This document shows, piece by piece, positions 26,624 through 35,019 of a stretch of 64,000 bases of DNA (position 1 is the first letter of the stretch; the number at the start of each line of letters is the position of its first letter). A program made the translations under genes and the position numbers. The stretch comes from Citrobacter braakii. GTDB lineage: Bacteria; Pseudomonadota; Gammaproteobacteria; Enterobacterales; Enterobacteriaceae. The stretch is from contig NZ_NAEW01000001.1 of NCBI RefSeq assembly GCF_002075345.1, forward strand, positions 124,001-188,000, read 5' to 3'. Below the pieces are notes generated by a model. The model searched no databases and was not told the origin of the DNA. It worked only from the letters and a program-made list of their open reading frames with translations.

Positions 26624-26683
26624 CGGTCTTGAAAACCGGCGACCCGAAAGGGTTCTAGAGTTCGAATCTCTACGCTTCCGCCA
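26624..26683 (+). repeat. Attachment-site copy: 3' half of tRNA-Ser(UGA), serT
   Basis: Sixty bases match the 3' two-thirds of tRNA-Ser(UGA) from the anticodon stem (CGGTCTTGAAAACCGG) through variable arm, T-arm and CCA. The 5' part is missing, so this is not a functional gene but the duplicated core left by site-specific integration. The T-stem has TAGAG/CTCTA where E. coli serT, as I recall it, has CAGAG/CTCTG: a paired change. The intact gene should lie at the far left end of the prophage, outside the window. It marks the right boundary of the prophage. Confidence 0.85.
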
Positions 26684-26690
26684 AATACGA

Positions 26691-26726
26691 AACCCAAGTC
26701 GTTATGCGACTTGGGTTTTTTCTTTT
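26691..26726 (+). terminator. tRNA-type terminator after att copy
   Basis: Ten-base stem AACCCAAGTC/GACTTGGGTT followed by a T-rich tract, the kind of terminator normally following the serT gene. Confidence 0.8.
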
Positions 26727-26804
26727 CTGCCAGTATCCAGTATGCCATTACCGTCTGGCTTGCGCTGGCTCAGTTGAGCAGGCATCGGACAGGTCACACC
26801 CCTT

Positions 26805-27265
26805 TCATCTTGCCGCCAGAGCTCCCGGATAGTGCCGGGCGATAATGTCGTTCAGCTTATCAACCAGTTCTGCTCGTCTGAACGTAATATGAGCCGTCCC
26901 CTTCTGAAAGTATTTGATTGAAAACATCTCGTCTTCGTAACGGTTGCTGTGCCGGTTTTCATGGATATGGTCGCTCAGCCGACGGGTAACGTCAGCGCGA
27001 TTGTCGGGGACAGGCTGACCATCCATAAGCATCAGCATCCGCTCAAGATCAGCTAACCGAGCGCACTGCCGGCCCCAGTTAAGCCCAAATCCTCACCGGT
27101 CAAATTTGACCAGCCCCGTCACGATGATCTTCTTCCCAAATTTACATGGGCTATTGGTCTTAAAATCCCACGATAAGCCTTTGAACACATTTATCACACC
27201 GCGCTCAAACACCTCGCCTTTATTCAGATGTAGTTGCTCAAACGTGCTCAGGATATTCTCAGCGC
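26805..27265 (-). pseudogene. DUF4942 protein fragment with internal nonsense codon
   Basis: Two frames in the same register (27093-27265 and 26805-27038) together encode the C-terminal part of a DUF4942 protein common in P4-like islands: GEVFERGVINVFKGLSWDFK, then KIIVTGLVKFDR, a TGA, GFGLNWGRQCARLADLERML and finally RRAELVDKLNDIIARHYPGA. The TGA at 27093-27095 stands where the family has Trp, so TGG to TGA is the likely lesion. The N-terminal part is missing and is replaced at about 27265 by unrelated glycosyltransferase sequence on the other strand. Confidence 0.75.
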
Positions 27266-27390
27266 TATCACCGATGAGCGACTGGTCCTTATCCATCAGG
27301 AAAATCAGGGGTTGTATGCCGCGCGTAACGCCGCACTGGCGATTCACAGTGGCGAATGGGTGGTGTTCCTGGATGCCGATGATCGGATAG
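27262..27390 (+). pseudogene. Glycosyltransferase family 2 scrap
   Basis: About 43 codons encode a recognisable piece of a GT-A family 2 transferase: LVLIHQENQGLYAARNAALA followed by GEWVVFLDADD, that is the ENQG-AARN motif and the DxD metal site. It is preceded by DUF4942 sequence on the opposite strand and followed after a TAG (27388-27390) by the DUF4041 fragment. Neither end is a natural gene end. Origin unknown; possibly an O-antigen or LPS gene. Confidence 0.6.
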
Positions 27391-28401
27391 CCGAAACAGG
27401 CCGCGTCGGACCTGGCCCAGAAAGAGAAAGCCTTTGACGAAACCGTCAGTACTGAAGTGGCTCGCGGCCTGTATCAGGAAAAGAAACAGCTTTCCGGTCA
27501 GTGGGATGACTTTCACAATGCCAGAAATAAAGCCTCCCGGGCACTGCAGCGTATTGTGGACTCCGCGTATAAATTCAAAGTCAAAACACTGCTTTCCGGC
27601 ACTACGGTGAATAACTGGCAAAGCAAGTACGACCAGCTCAGAAAAGAGAGAGACGCTTATGCTGCTATAAGCGAGAAAATCACCTTTCTGGAACTTGAAG
27701 ATAATGCCGACTGGGAAAGCGTAAAACAGCAGTTTCTGGATAAGGTGGCCCTGCTGGAAAAAGCGCAGGAAGAAAAAGAATATCAGGCAGATCTCAAGCG
27801 TCAGATGCGGGAAGAAAAACAGCGTCAGGACGAACTGGAGAAGCAGCAGCGCGAAGCGGAAGAGGAGGAGCAACGCCTTGCTGAGCAGCAGCGCTTACTG
27901 GGGGAGGCTCTGCTCGCTGCTGAAGGTGCTCACCGGGAAGAGCTGGAACGACAGCGTCTGGAGCTGGAGCAAAAAATCCAGGACGTGCATCAGCAGTATG
28001 AGCGCGCCAAATCCATGGCCCAGCTCACGAAGCAGGGCCATGTGTATGTGATTTCTAATATCGGCTCCTTCGGTGAAAACGTTTTTAAAATTGGTATGAC
28101 CCGACGGCTGGAGCCTATGGAGCGCGTGAAAGAGTTAAGTGGCGCAGCCGTGCCGTTTGATTTTGACGTCCACGCCATGATTTCCTGCGATGACGCTCCT
28201 ACGCTTGAAAAGACACTGCATGACCATCTGGAAAGCTACCGGATTAACCGCATCAACCTGCGTAAGGAGTTCTTCCGGGTCGAGCTCAGCAGAATTATCG
28301 ATGAGGTGGAGCGTCACCACGGGCTGGTTGAATATATTGCTGACCCTGTGGCGCTACAGTATCTGCAGAGTCTCGAATATGCAGAAAGCGAAGCCGCATA
28401 A
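27391..28401 (+). pseudogene. DUF4041 plus GIY-YIG (T5orf172) protein lacking its N-terminus; SNIPE-like
   Basis: The frame is open from just after a stop codon at 27388 and gives about 336 residues. The first 100 or so (DLAQKEKAFDETVSTEVARG, LLSGTTVNNWQSKYDQL) are the end of a DUF4041 domain. A Glu/Arg/Gln-rich coiled coil follows (about 27740-28000). The C-terminus is a T5orf172/GIY-YIG-like nuclease domain (GHVYVISNIG, VFKIGMTRRLEP, RKEFFRV). DUF4041 with GIY-YIG is, from memory, the composition of SNIPE, a membrane-anchored anti-phage nuclease. The N-terminal anchor is absent here, so the gene is probably inactive unless translated from the internal GTG at 27457. Confidence 0.65.
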
Positions 28402-28445
28402 ACAATGACTTTCAATAGCTCCTTATACGTCAAATGGACAACGGG

Positions 28446-28951
28446 TCATGAATGACATCTCCCCACGGTAAAATAAAAAACGGTATCCGTGCTCACTGCA
28501 CCAATCACGAAAACTCGAACAAATCCATGTGCTGTTGCAACCCGGCCAGGAACATCGCTTTTAGCTTTGACTCTGCGAAGAAAAGCTGTCAGTACCATAT
28601 CTGATAAAACGATCTGTTTACGTGGAGAAGGGAAAACGAGCTCTTTATGCAGGCCCCACATATTTTCAATTATCGCCATTGCCTGTTTTGACAGTGGTAC
28701 ACGGTGCATCTGACTGGCTTTCATTTTTTCTGCAGAATAGTCCAGACAGCATTTTTAAAGTTAACTTCAGACCATTTCATGGCTAGAGCTTCCCCTGAAC
28801 GACAAGCCGTGAGTATGACAATACTCAGCAACGCTTTGCTGACATTGTAAGGTTCACCATGCTGGATGTGGGTTGCCAGAAAAAGAGGGTTACTCTTCCA
28901 TGGCATAGCTGGCTGATGGACCCATTTTTGCTTATAAGGAAAATTTGAAAC
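28446..28951 (-). pseudogene. Tyrosine integrase remnant with two frameshifts
   Basis: The minus strand encodes the catalytic half of a P4-type integrase in pieces: AMPWKSNPLFLATHIQ, LSIVILTACRSGEALAMKWS (first catalytic Arg in the ACRSGE motif), then HRVPLSKQAMAIIENMWG, LVFPSPRK and ATAHGF. A single base is missing between 28735 and 28736 (restoring it gives VWTIPAEKMKAS) and another between 28520 and 28521 (restoring it gives HGFRSSFRDWCSEH, the second Arg). The catalytic Tyr end and the N-terminal domain are gone. It belongs to an older island, not to the adjacent prophage, whose integrase should be far to the left. Confidence 0.8.
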
Positions 28952-29094
28952 CTGTTGCTGTGAGAGTTAGTGCTGTTACGTTGCCTGAAATTGGCAAAGG
29001 AATGGAATTACCGGGCAACTATCAGACTCACCACTTCAGCCCTGGCGAGCTCTGGGTAACTTCTTTTTCGCTGGATATGATTGGTGCTGACTCT

Positions 29095-29130
29095 TCGAAA
29101 ATAAAGCCCTCAGCATTAAGTGCGAGGGCT
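29095..29130 (-). terminator. Terminator of gtr operon
   Basis: On the minus strand AGCCCTC and GAGGGCT form a stem around a short loop, followed by TTTATTTT, 9 bases beyond the gtrC stop. Confidence 0.65.
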
Positions 29131-29138
29131 GGAAATAA

Positions 29139-30581
29139 TTAATTGCTATATTTCCCTAAAAACACGATGGCGTTATTGTCCGAAATGAATAATGTATAAT
29201 ATTCATTTGACGAGACCGGTTTAATACCTTTTTTTATGATATCAGATAGTTTGTTTTTATTTTCTTGCTCATCCCCATAACCATGAAGGGTTTGCGTGAA
29301 CCCTTTGTTGACCAATTGATATGACGCTAAAAACTCAGTAGCTGGAAAAACGAAATGGCCTATAAGTGGTTTGTTATCTATTAATAACCTTGCTCTTTCA
29401 TTTTTATTCAATTGGCCTACAGTACCAATGGATACGATGTCTTTATGAGTGGCAATGTCTTGCGCAATCATGCTAAAAACAAAATCTTCATATTCTTGTT
29501 GTGACTTCATAGCGTTGCTTAGTTGAGCACTAAAAGCAAGCGAAGCAATGACTGGGATCAGTGCAGCGTATTTAAAACGAGGAGCGAAACGCATAATCGG
29601 GATAGCAATTATAACCAATATAACTGAAAATGAGACTAAAGTACGGGGAAGTACTGGTGCGTCCTGAAGTAATAATGTTGGCCCCATAAGTGAAATAATG
29701 AATATTAAAAAGGATACAGCTCCGTACAAAATAAATGATGCTATTTGCTTTATATTATTACGGTAAGCAATGAGCATAAACACGCAACTTATAAGTATTG
29801 GGATTGCGAAGTAAATGTAAACCGGGTGATATAGATAAGAAAGAACCATTTCTTTTAAGGCAATTAATGTTTTGGCCAGATGCTCTAATCCCTCTTGGTC
29901 TAGATGTATTAATTCTGCTCGAGAGTTATTTTTAGGCGAGAAGAAAAGCATATAGATAAGAAAAAATGATACGAATAAAATTGTTTTTTTGAATAAGAAA
30001 ATTATTGATTCCTTGACCTTTACATCTTTTTTTGTTGCGATGATGATTACATCAATTGCAAGCAAACCAATAAAAATATTGGCACATGGTTGATATAAAG
30101 TTAAAGATAATACGCCAGCGATTAATTTTGTCGCAACCTCTATCGTCAGATTTTTATTTTTATAAGTATATGCAACCACCGTAAGGAAAAAGGCAATCGA
30201 CATTCCGAGACTATCATATCTGTACGCAATATTTTGCAAAATGAATGGGTTGAATATTAAAAGTGCGGCAACCATGTTTGCGTTCGGAATATCTGATTTA
30301 ATCAGGTGTTTACTGAGCGCAAGCGCAGATGCGCCTAAGAAAATACATGATGCGAGCATGGTATAAGGAAATAGGTCCAGGTTATAGTGCCCACTGGCAG
30401 AAAAAAATCTGGTTAAAATATCTGCAAAAGGTCGACCTAAACCACGCCAGCCGTAATATCCAGTTATAGACCTGTCTAAATCATCTCTGTAATATATGCC
30501 TGCCTGGATTAACGGGTAAATAAACAACAGGGCTAATCCTGAGTAAATAAACAATGCTTTTTTATCGTATCTGGAGAACAT
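29139..30581 (-). CDS. gtrC: GtrC-type O-antigen glucosyltransferase
   Basis: A 480-residue polytopic inner-membrane protein with about ten hydrophobic helices, starting MFSRYDKKALFIYSGLALLF. The early motif YYRDDLDRSITGYYGWRGLGR, with its DD pair on a periplasmic loop, and the length fit the Glucos_trans_II family of serotype-specific GtrC/GtrII proteins that transfer glucose from undecaprenyl-phosphate to the O-antigen. It is last in the minus-strand operon gtrA-gtrB-gtrC, one base beyond gtrB. It is clearly more AT-rich than the core genes, indicating transfer. The sugar linkage made cannot be told from sequence. Confidence 0.8.
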   Translation of the reverse strand: MFSRYDKKALFIYSGLALLFIYPLIQAGIYYRDDLDRSITGYYGWRGLGRPFADILTRFFSASGHYNLDLFPYTMLASCIFLGASALALSKHLIKSDIPNANMVAALLIFNPFILQNIAYRYDSLGMSIAFFLTVVAYTYKNKNLTIEVATKLIAGVLSLTLYQPCANIFIGLLAIDVIIIATKKDVKVKESIIFLFKKTILFVSFFLIYMLFFSPKNNSRAELIHLDQEGLEHLAKTLIALKEMVLSYLYHPVYIYFAIPILISCVFMLIAYRNNIKQIASFILYGAVSFLIFIISLMGPTLLLQDAPVLPRTLVSFSVILVIIAIPIMRFAPRFKYAALIPVIASLAFSAQLSNAMKSQQEYEDFVFSMIAQDIATHKDIVSIGTVGQLNKNERARLLIDNKPLIGHFVFPATEFLASYQLVNKGFTQTLHGYGDEQENKNKLSDIIKKGIKPVSSNEYYTLFISDNNAIVFLGKYSN

Positions 30582-30582
30582 T

Positions 30583-31506
30583 TTAAATCCCGTCTTGTTT
30601 TTTAACTATATAACGTGGCCGTTGTTTGGTTTCGATGTAGATTCTACCTATGTACTCACCAAGCACACCGATACCAATTAACTGAATCCCACCAAGGAAA
30701 AGGATTGAAACAATAATAGATGGATATCCCGCGACCGGATTTCCCCAAAAAATCTTGTCTATAATCATCCATGCACCGAACAAAAAGGATACAGCGGCTA
30801 CAAAAAAACCAATGTAGGTCCATATTCGCAATGGGAACGTTGAAAAACTGGTAATACCCTCCAGAGCAAGATTCCACAATTTCCAGCCATTAAATTTTGA
30901 TTTACCAGCAATGCGTCCTGCGCGTGTGTACTCAACAACATCAGTATTGCCACCTACCCAGCTAAGCACACCTTTCATAAAGAGATTACGTTCCGGCATG
31001 AGTTTGATGTTATCAACTACATCGCGGGACATAAGTCTAAAGTCACCAACATTTTCTTCGATCTTTGGATCGCTTATTTTATTGTGTAATTTATAGAACC
31101 ATTCAGCGGTTTTGCGCTTCAGTTTTCCATCCGTGGAGCGGTCTGCGCGCTTTGCCAGCACAATATCTGCACCCGCAAGCCACTTATCGACCATCAATGG
31201 AATTATTTCGATTGGATCCTGTAGGTCAACATCGATCGGAATAACTGCTTCACCAGAGGAACGCTCAAGGCCGGCAAAGATTGCTGGTTCTTTTCCAAAG
31301 TTGCGCGTAAATGATATGGGGACGACGAGCTTATCAGATACGGCGAGAGCATTAATGATTGATTCTGTAGCGTCTTTGCTACCGTCGTTGATAAACACAA
31401 TTTCAACATCATATTTTTTTAGTTCTTCATGTCCACGCACAGTGTTGTAGAAAATAGGTATTGTATCTTCTTCATTGAACACCGGCACAATCAGAGAAAT
31501 TTTCAT
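30583..31506 (-). CDS. gtrB: Bactoprenol glucosyltransferase GtrB
   Basis: A 307-residue family 2 glycosyltransferase: residues 1-220 carry the GT-A fold with NDGSKDAT near residue 40, [16 protein letters not shown], and the DVDLQDP metal site near 95; two transmembrane helices (residues about 232-290) and a conserved [19 protein letters not shown] end follow. GtrB moves glucose from UDP-glucose to undecaprenyl phosphate on the cytoplasmic face. Its start overlaps the gtrA stop (ATGA-type overlap at 31503-31506), so translation is coupled. Confidence 0.92.
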   Translation of the reverse strand: MKISLIVPVFNEEDTIPIFYNTVRGHEELKKYDVEIVFINDGSKDATESIINALAVSDKLVVPISFTRNFGKEPAIFAGLERSSGEAVIPIDVDLQDPIEIIPLMVDKWLAGADIVLAKRADRSTDGKLKRKTAEWFYKLHNKISDPKIEENVGDFRLMSRDVVDNIKLMPERNLFMKGVLSWVGGNTDVVEYTRAGRIAGKSKFNGWKLWNLALEGITSFSTFPLRIWTYIGFFVAAVSFLFGAWMIIDKIFWGNPVAGYPSIIVSILFLGGIQLIGIGVLGEYIGRIYIETKQRPRYIVKKQDGI

Positions 31507-31865
31507 TTCGGATCCCTAAAAACAATGAACCTGGAGTATAAGAAGCCGCATACCAAGCTGATGGAGGAGAACTCTATCAACGTTATGAGAGGGGAAATGT
31601 TGTAGTGATCAGATACCTGACCAGAGATAAAGCTTAGTAGTCCCATAAATCCAACAAATAGCACATACCCTCGGCCGGTGGCTTTTGCGCTAAATGTAAA
31701 TTTTGCGTTTGCAAAAAATGAAAATGTCACAGCTATCAAAAATGCCACCACGTTGCTCACGGCCTGGTCATTTTTCATGATGTATACCATGATGCCGAAC
31801 ACCGCCCAATGTAATGCCGTGTTTACAATCCCTACGGAAATGTAGCGTGAAAGTAGCTTTATCAT
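31503..31865 (-). CDS. gtrA: Bactoprenol-linked glucose flippase GtrA
   Basis: A 120-residue protein with four hydrophobic helices and the family signatures [18 protein letters not shown] at the N-terminus and [14 protein letters not shown] in the middle. GtrA flips undecaprenyl-phosphate-glucose to the periplasm for GtrC. It is the first gene of the operon. Upstream there is no typical cluster of Dam sites, only two GATC, 126 bases apart. Confidence 0.92.
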   Translation of the reverse strand: MIKLLSRYISVGIVNTALHWAVFGIMVYIMKNDQAVSNVVAFLIAVTFSFFANAKFTFSAKATGRGYVLFVGFMGLLSFISGQVSDHYNISPLITLIEFSSISLVCGFLYSRFIVFRDPK

Positions 31866-32136
31866 AATTAAGAAAGGTTTAATAGAAAGTGTGCGAGTTT
31901 AACATTGATACAAAACGAGATCGACACTTCGACTTTTACCTTTCGCAGAGACTTGTTTTGCGATACCTCCGAGCGACTGTGCCGGGAGCGCGGTTTTCCG
32001 CTGGGCCACAAGCCCGCAACACTAACTCTCAGAAATGAGAGGCCGATCCTCTGAGCAGGACTTTTGTCCTCAATCCTCTGCAATCCGCTGGTTACAATCC
32101 CTGCATATCTTCAATACCCATAATTCAGGAATTGTT
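31866..32136. other. Divergent intergenic region between gtrA and the phosphorylase gene
   Basis: It holds the promoters for the gtr operon (leftward) and the nucleoside cluster (rightward). Two GATC sites (31919 and 32045) and an inverted repeat CTCTCA..TGAGAG (about 32025-32041) are visible. The four paired GATC sites described for phase-variable Salmonella gtr promoters are not seen. No gene. Confidence 0.4.
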
Positions 32137-32844
32137 ATGACTGCACATATTAATGCCAAAGCGGGTGATTTTGCGCCAACCGTTATTATGCCGGGCGATC
32201 CGCTTCGCGCTAAGTTTATTGCCGAAAATTATCTAATGGATTACCGCGAAGTCACCAATGTACGCAATATGCTGGGCTATACCGGTCTTTATTTTGGGCA
32301 ACCTGTTTCGGTGATGGGACATGGCATGGGTATTCCGTCAATGACGCTTTATGCTCATGAACTGGTACATGACTTCGGTGTACAGCGAATTATTCGTGTC
32401 GGCAGTCTGGGGGCAACACAACATCATGTCAAAATGCGAGATATTATTCTTGCCATCGCCGCCGGAACGGATTCCGTCACAAATTTAAAACGTAGCGCGG
32501 GCTACACGATGGCGACATCTGCCCATTTCCCATTATTGCAGCAGGCGTGGGCATTGGCGCAGAAGGCCGGTATTGACGTTAAAGTCGGCAATGTCTTCAG
32601 TGGCGATCTTTATTACGATCCTGACGAAAATTTAATACCTGCACTGGAAAAGTTTGGTGTGCTGGGTGTGGATATGGAAGTGGCAGGGTTATACGCTTTA
32701 GCGCATCAATTTAATATTGAAGCGTTGGCTATATTAACCGTATCCGATCATTGCCTGACAGGAGAAGAAACAACGGCGGAAGAACGGCAGTTAACCTTTA
32801 AAAATATGATAGAGCTGGCGCTAAATACAGCTGTTACGGCTTAG
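32137..32844 (+). CDS. Second purine-nucleoside phosphorylase, DeoD type
   Basis: A 235-residue protein with the hexameric PNP signatures: PGDPLRAKFIAENYL near the N-terminus, NMLGYTGLYFG, GMGIPSMTLYAHEL, VGSLGATQHHVKMRD, VGNVFSGDLYYDP, DMEVAGLYALA and the catalytic SDH. Length equals E. coli DeoD but many positions differ, so this is a paralogue, not the deo-operon copy. It cleaves purine nucleosides with phosphate. The start at 32137 is chosen for CAGGA upstream; an in-frame extension to 32035 runs into the promoter region. It forms an apparent operon with the transporter (38-base gap) and the Tsx-like gene. Confidence 0.88.
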   Translation: MTAHINAKAGDFAPTVIMPGDPLRAKFIAENYLMDYREVTNVRNMLGYTGLYFGQPVSVMGHGMGIPSMTLYAHELVHDFGVQRIIRVGSLGATQHHVKMRDIILAIAAGTDSVTNLKRSAGYTMATSAHFPLLQQAWALAQKAGIDVKVGNVFSGDLYYDPDENLIPALEKFGVLGVDMEVAGLYALAHQFNIEALAILTVSDHCLTGEETTAEERQLTFKNMIELALNTAVTA

Positions 32845-32882
32845 CATCAGCATTTAAATGAACCAATCAGAGATGGCATTAT

Positions 32883-34037
32883 ATGAAGAATAAAATAGCA
32901 CTTACGCTGATTAGTTTTCTGGCAAATTTTATTATGGCAGGATTTGCCAGTCAGTTTGGCATGCTGATTGAACCGATTGCAGTACGCTACAGTGCCGATG
33001 TGAATACCGTCGCCTCGATATTTTCGTTGCTTAACGGTGGGGCGTTAGCCGGGACCATCGCCGCCTTTTTCCTGATTGAGAAAATCGGCGTTAAGCGTAT
33101 GACGCTCATTATCTATTCGATAGTGTTCCTCTGCGCTCTGGCAATGCACTTAAGCCCTGGCTTATGGCCGGTGATGGTCGCCATGACCCTGGTGGGTTTC
33201 TGCGGCGGGATTGGTCTGTGCGTGGCGGGAACGATCGTGGTTTCGGTTTGGCAGGATCGCATTCAAAGTACGATGCTGGTGGTGCAGGACGCCACCTTTA
33301 ACGTCGCGGGCGTAGTTTTCCCGCTGATTACCACCTTCGCCCTGACGCACAATATGTCGTGGAGTTACAGCTATCTGAGCGTAGGCATAGTGGCCTTACT
33401 CACGCTGGGCGTTGTGGCTCTCACCCGCTTTACCGCCTGTGAAGCGGCCCCTGCAGCGGATAGCGCAGACCCGGTGAAATCCGAGTGGAATCCAGGGATT
33501 ATCAGCGGAGGCATTGGCCTGTTCTTAGGTATGTTGGCGCTGTATACCTTCCTGACCTGGGCACCATTATTTGTGAAGAACAAATTTGGTATTCCCTTCG
33601 AAGAAGCAGGTAATATTATTACGCAATACTGGGGGGCTGCGCTGGTCGGCGCGTTAGTCTCAACCGTTATTGTTTCCCGCGTAAAGATACATTATTTCCT
33701 GCTTAGCATTATTTTGTTAGCTTGCGTTATTACTACCATCATTGTCACGAAGGAAAATATCTCCGGGCTTGATTATCTGGCCTATAGTTACGGGTTTGTC
33801 TGCGCAGCGCTGTATAACTCCTTTATTGCCTACGGGGTTTCTTTCGTGAAGCGCGCGAGTAGCCAGAACGTTTCTTATATTTTAATTAGCGGTAGTGCTG
33901 GCGCCATGTTTAGTCCGGCGATCAGTGCGCTAATGGAAAAAACTATGGGGTTGCAGAAAATTATGTACGCAATACCGGTGTTGTATTTAATTATCTTTAT
34001 TATGTTGATGGGTACATTAAAACTCAAACGTAATTAA
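32883..34037 (+). CDS. MFS transporter, TsgA-like; probable nucleoside permease
   Basis: A 384-residue protein with twelve predicted membrane helices and a central loop (about residues 185-205, CEAAPAADSADPVKSEWNPG). The N-terminal pattern ISFLANFIMAGFASQFGMLI and LNGGALAGTIAAFFLIEKIG resembles TsgA of the major facilitator superfamily. Located between a nucleoside phosphorylase and a Tsx-like channel, it likely imports a nucleoside across the inner membrane; the substrate is inferred from context only. Confidence 0.75.
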   Translation: MKNKIALTLISFLANFIMAGFASQFGMLIEPIAVRYSADVNTVASIFSLLNGGALAGTIAAFFLIEKIGVKRMTLIIYSIVFLCALAMHLSPGLWPVMVAMTLVGFCGGIGLCVAGTIVVSVWQDRIQSTMLVVQDATFNVAGVVFPLITTFALTHNMSWSYSYLSVGIVALLTLGVVALTRFTACEAAPAADSADPVKSEWNPGIISGGIGLFLGMLALYTFLTWAPLFVKNKFGIPFEEAGNIITQYWGAALVGALVSTVIVSRVKIHYFLLSIILLACVITTIIVTKENISGLDYLAYSYGFVCAALYNSFIAYGVSFVKRASSQNVSYILISGSAGAMFSPAISALMEKTMGLQKIMYAIPVLYLIIFIMLMGTLKLKRN

Positions 34038-34132
34038 ACACAGTAATAACGCTTACCTCTTTAATTAGATAGCCCGCCGTCACGCCATTTATCTGGTGGG
34101 GCGACACTCAACCTTGCTCAAAGGAATTGAAA

Positions 34133-34969
34133 ATGCTGAAGAAAAATAAATCAATGATGAAAAAAACAGTTCTGGGTGCGGTAATTGCGATGTGCTGTAC
34201 GCAAGCGCTTGCGGCTGATTATGCTGATGGCAACATCCGAAAAAATGATTTTAACTGGATGCAGATGAACTTAATGCAAAGTGTGGATGCGAAAGTGCCT
34301 TATGGTATTCGTAATGACACCTATCTTGAGCTGGAGTTTGGCGCACGATCCGGGATTATCGATCTGTATGGTTATGTGGATTTCTTTGATATTTTGGATC
34401 GCGAGCAGGACGATCGTCACGGGGGAGATAACTTCTTTGCCAAGATATCTCCACGTTTTTCCCTCGACGCCATTTTTAATAAAGATTTATCCGTTGGGCC
34501 ATTTAACGAATTCTATATCGCAACGGTAAATAACATTGGTGACCGGGAATTATTTGAGCATTACGTTGGTCTCGGCACGGATGTTAAAGTGCCGTGGTTT
34601 GGTCTGGTGGGAATGAACATTTATGCGCACTATGTACGTGAAAATTACGGTGCAGATAACGAAGGCAAGTGGGATGGTTACATGTTCTCGACCAACTGGT
34701 CGACGCCGTTCTATACGTTCGCCAACGGCAGTTATTTGAACTATCAGGGTTACTTTGACTACCAGTTCGCCGCGAACAAGATTGCTAACCAGCCGTTATA
34801 TAGCAATAACGCGATTGAATGGTATAACGGCATCTACTGGCATTCAGAGCATTATGCAGTAGGTTATGGCTTAAAATATTTTCGCAACATGGCATTAATG
34901 GAAAATCACGGTGGAGCAGGGCGTACCACCGGGCTGGGTCACTATTTCAACCTCACCTATAAGTTCTGA
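34133..34969 (+). CDS. Tsx-family nucleoside-specific outer-membrane channel
   Basis: A 278-residue protein with a signal peptide (MMKKTVLGAVIAMCCTQALA) and a mature part of alternating beta strands rich in aromatic residues, ending with the outer-membrane signature YFNLTYKF. The motifs NDFNWMQMNLMQ, YLELEFGARSGIIDLYGYVDFFD and FYTFANGSYLNYQGYFDYQF match Tsx-like channels. The ATG at 34133 is chosen (AAAGGA eight bases upstream) over an in-frame TTG at 34127. It would bring nucleosides through the outer membrane for the upstream transporter and phosphorylase. Confidence 0.88.
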   Translation: MLKKNKSMMKKTVLGAVIAMCCTQALAADYADGNIRKNDFNWMQMNLMQSVDAKVPYGIRNDTYLELEFGARSGIIDLYGYVDFFDILDREQDDRHGGDNFFAKISPRFSLDAIFNKDLSVGPFNEFYIATVNNIGDRELFEHYVGLGTDVKVPWFGLVGMNIYAHYVRENYGADNEGKWDGYMFSTNWSTPFYTFANGSYLNYQGYFDYQFAANKIANQPLYSNNAIEWYNGIYWHSEHYAVGYGLKYFRNMALMENHGGAGRTTGLGHYFNLTYKF

Positions 34970-34980
34970 TTGCGCTGAAA

Positions 34981-35019
34981 TGACACACCAATGCTCTGTT
35001 TGTCAGGGTTGGTGTGTCA
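34981..35019. terminator. Hairpin between convergent genes
   Basis: Perfect 11-bp stem TGACACACCAA/TTGGTGTGTCA, overlapping the stop codon of the minus-strand regulator. There is no T-run on either side, so termination strength is uncertain. Confidence 0.45.

Noticed and set aside
1..26683. Shiga toxin genes
   Set aside because: None is present in this part; the region where they would be in a 933W-like phage lies outside the window, so neither presence nor absence can be claimed.
28945..29142. 65-codon plus-strand frame downstream of the integrase remnant
   Set aside because: No ribosome-binding site; it covers the start of the integrase remnant on the other strand and the gtr terminator.
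31866..32136. Phase-variation switch (paired GATC and OxyR sites) at gtr
   Set aside because: Only two GATC sites far apart are present, not the paired arrangement known from Salmonella gtr promoters.
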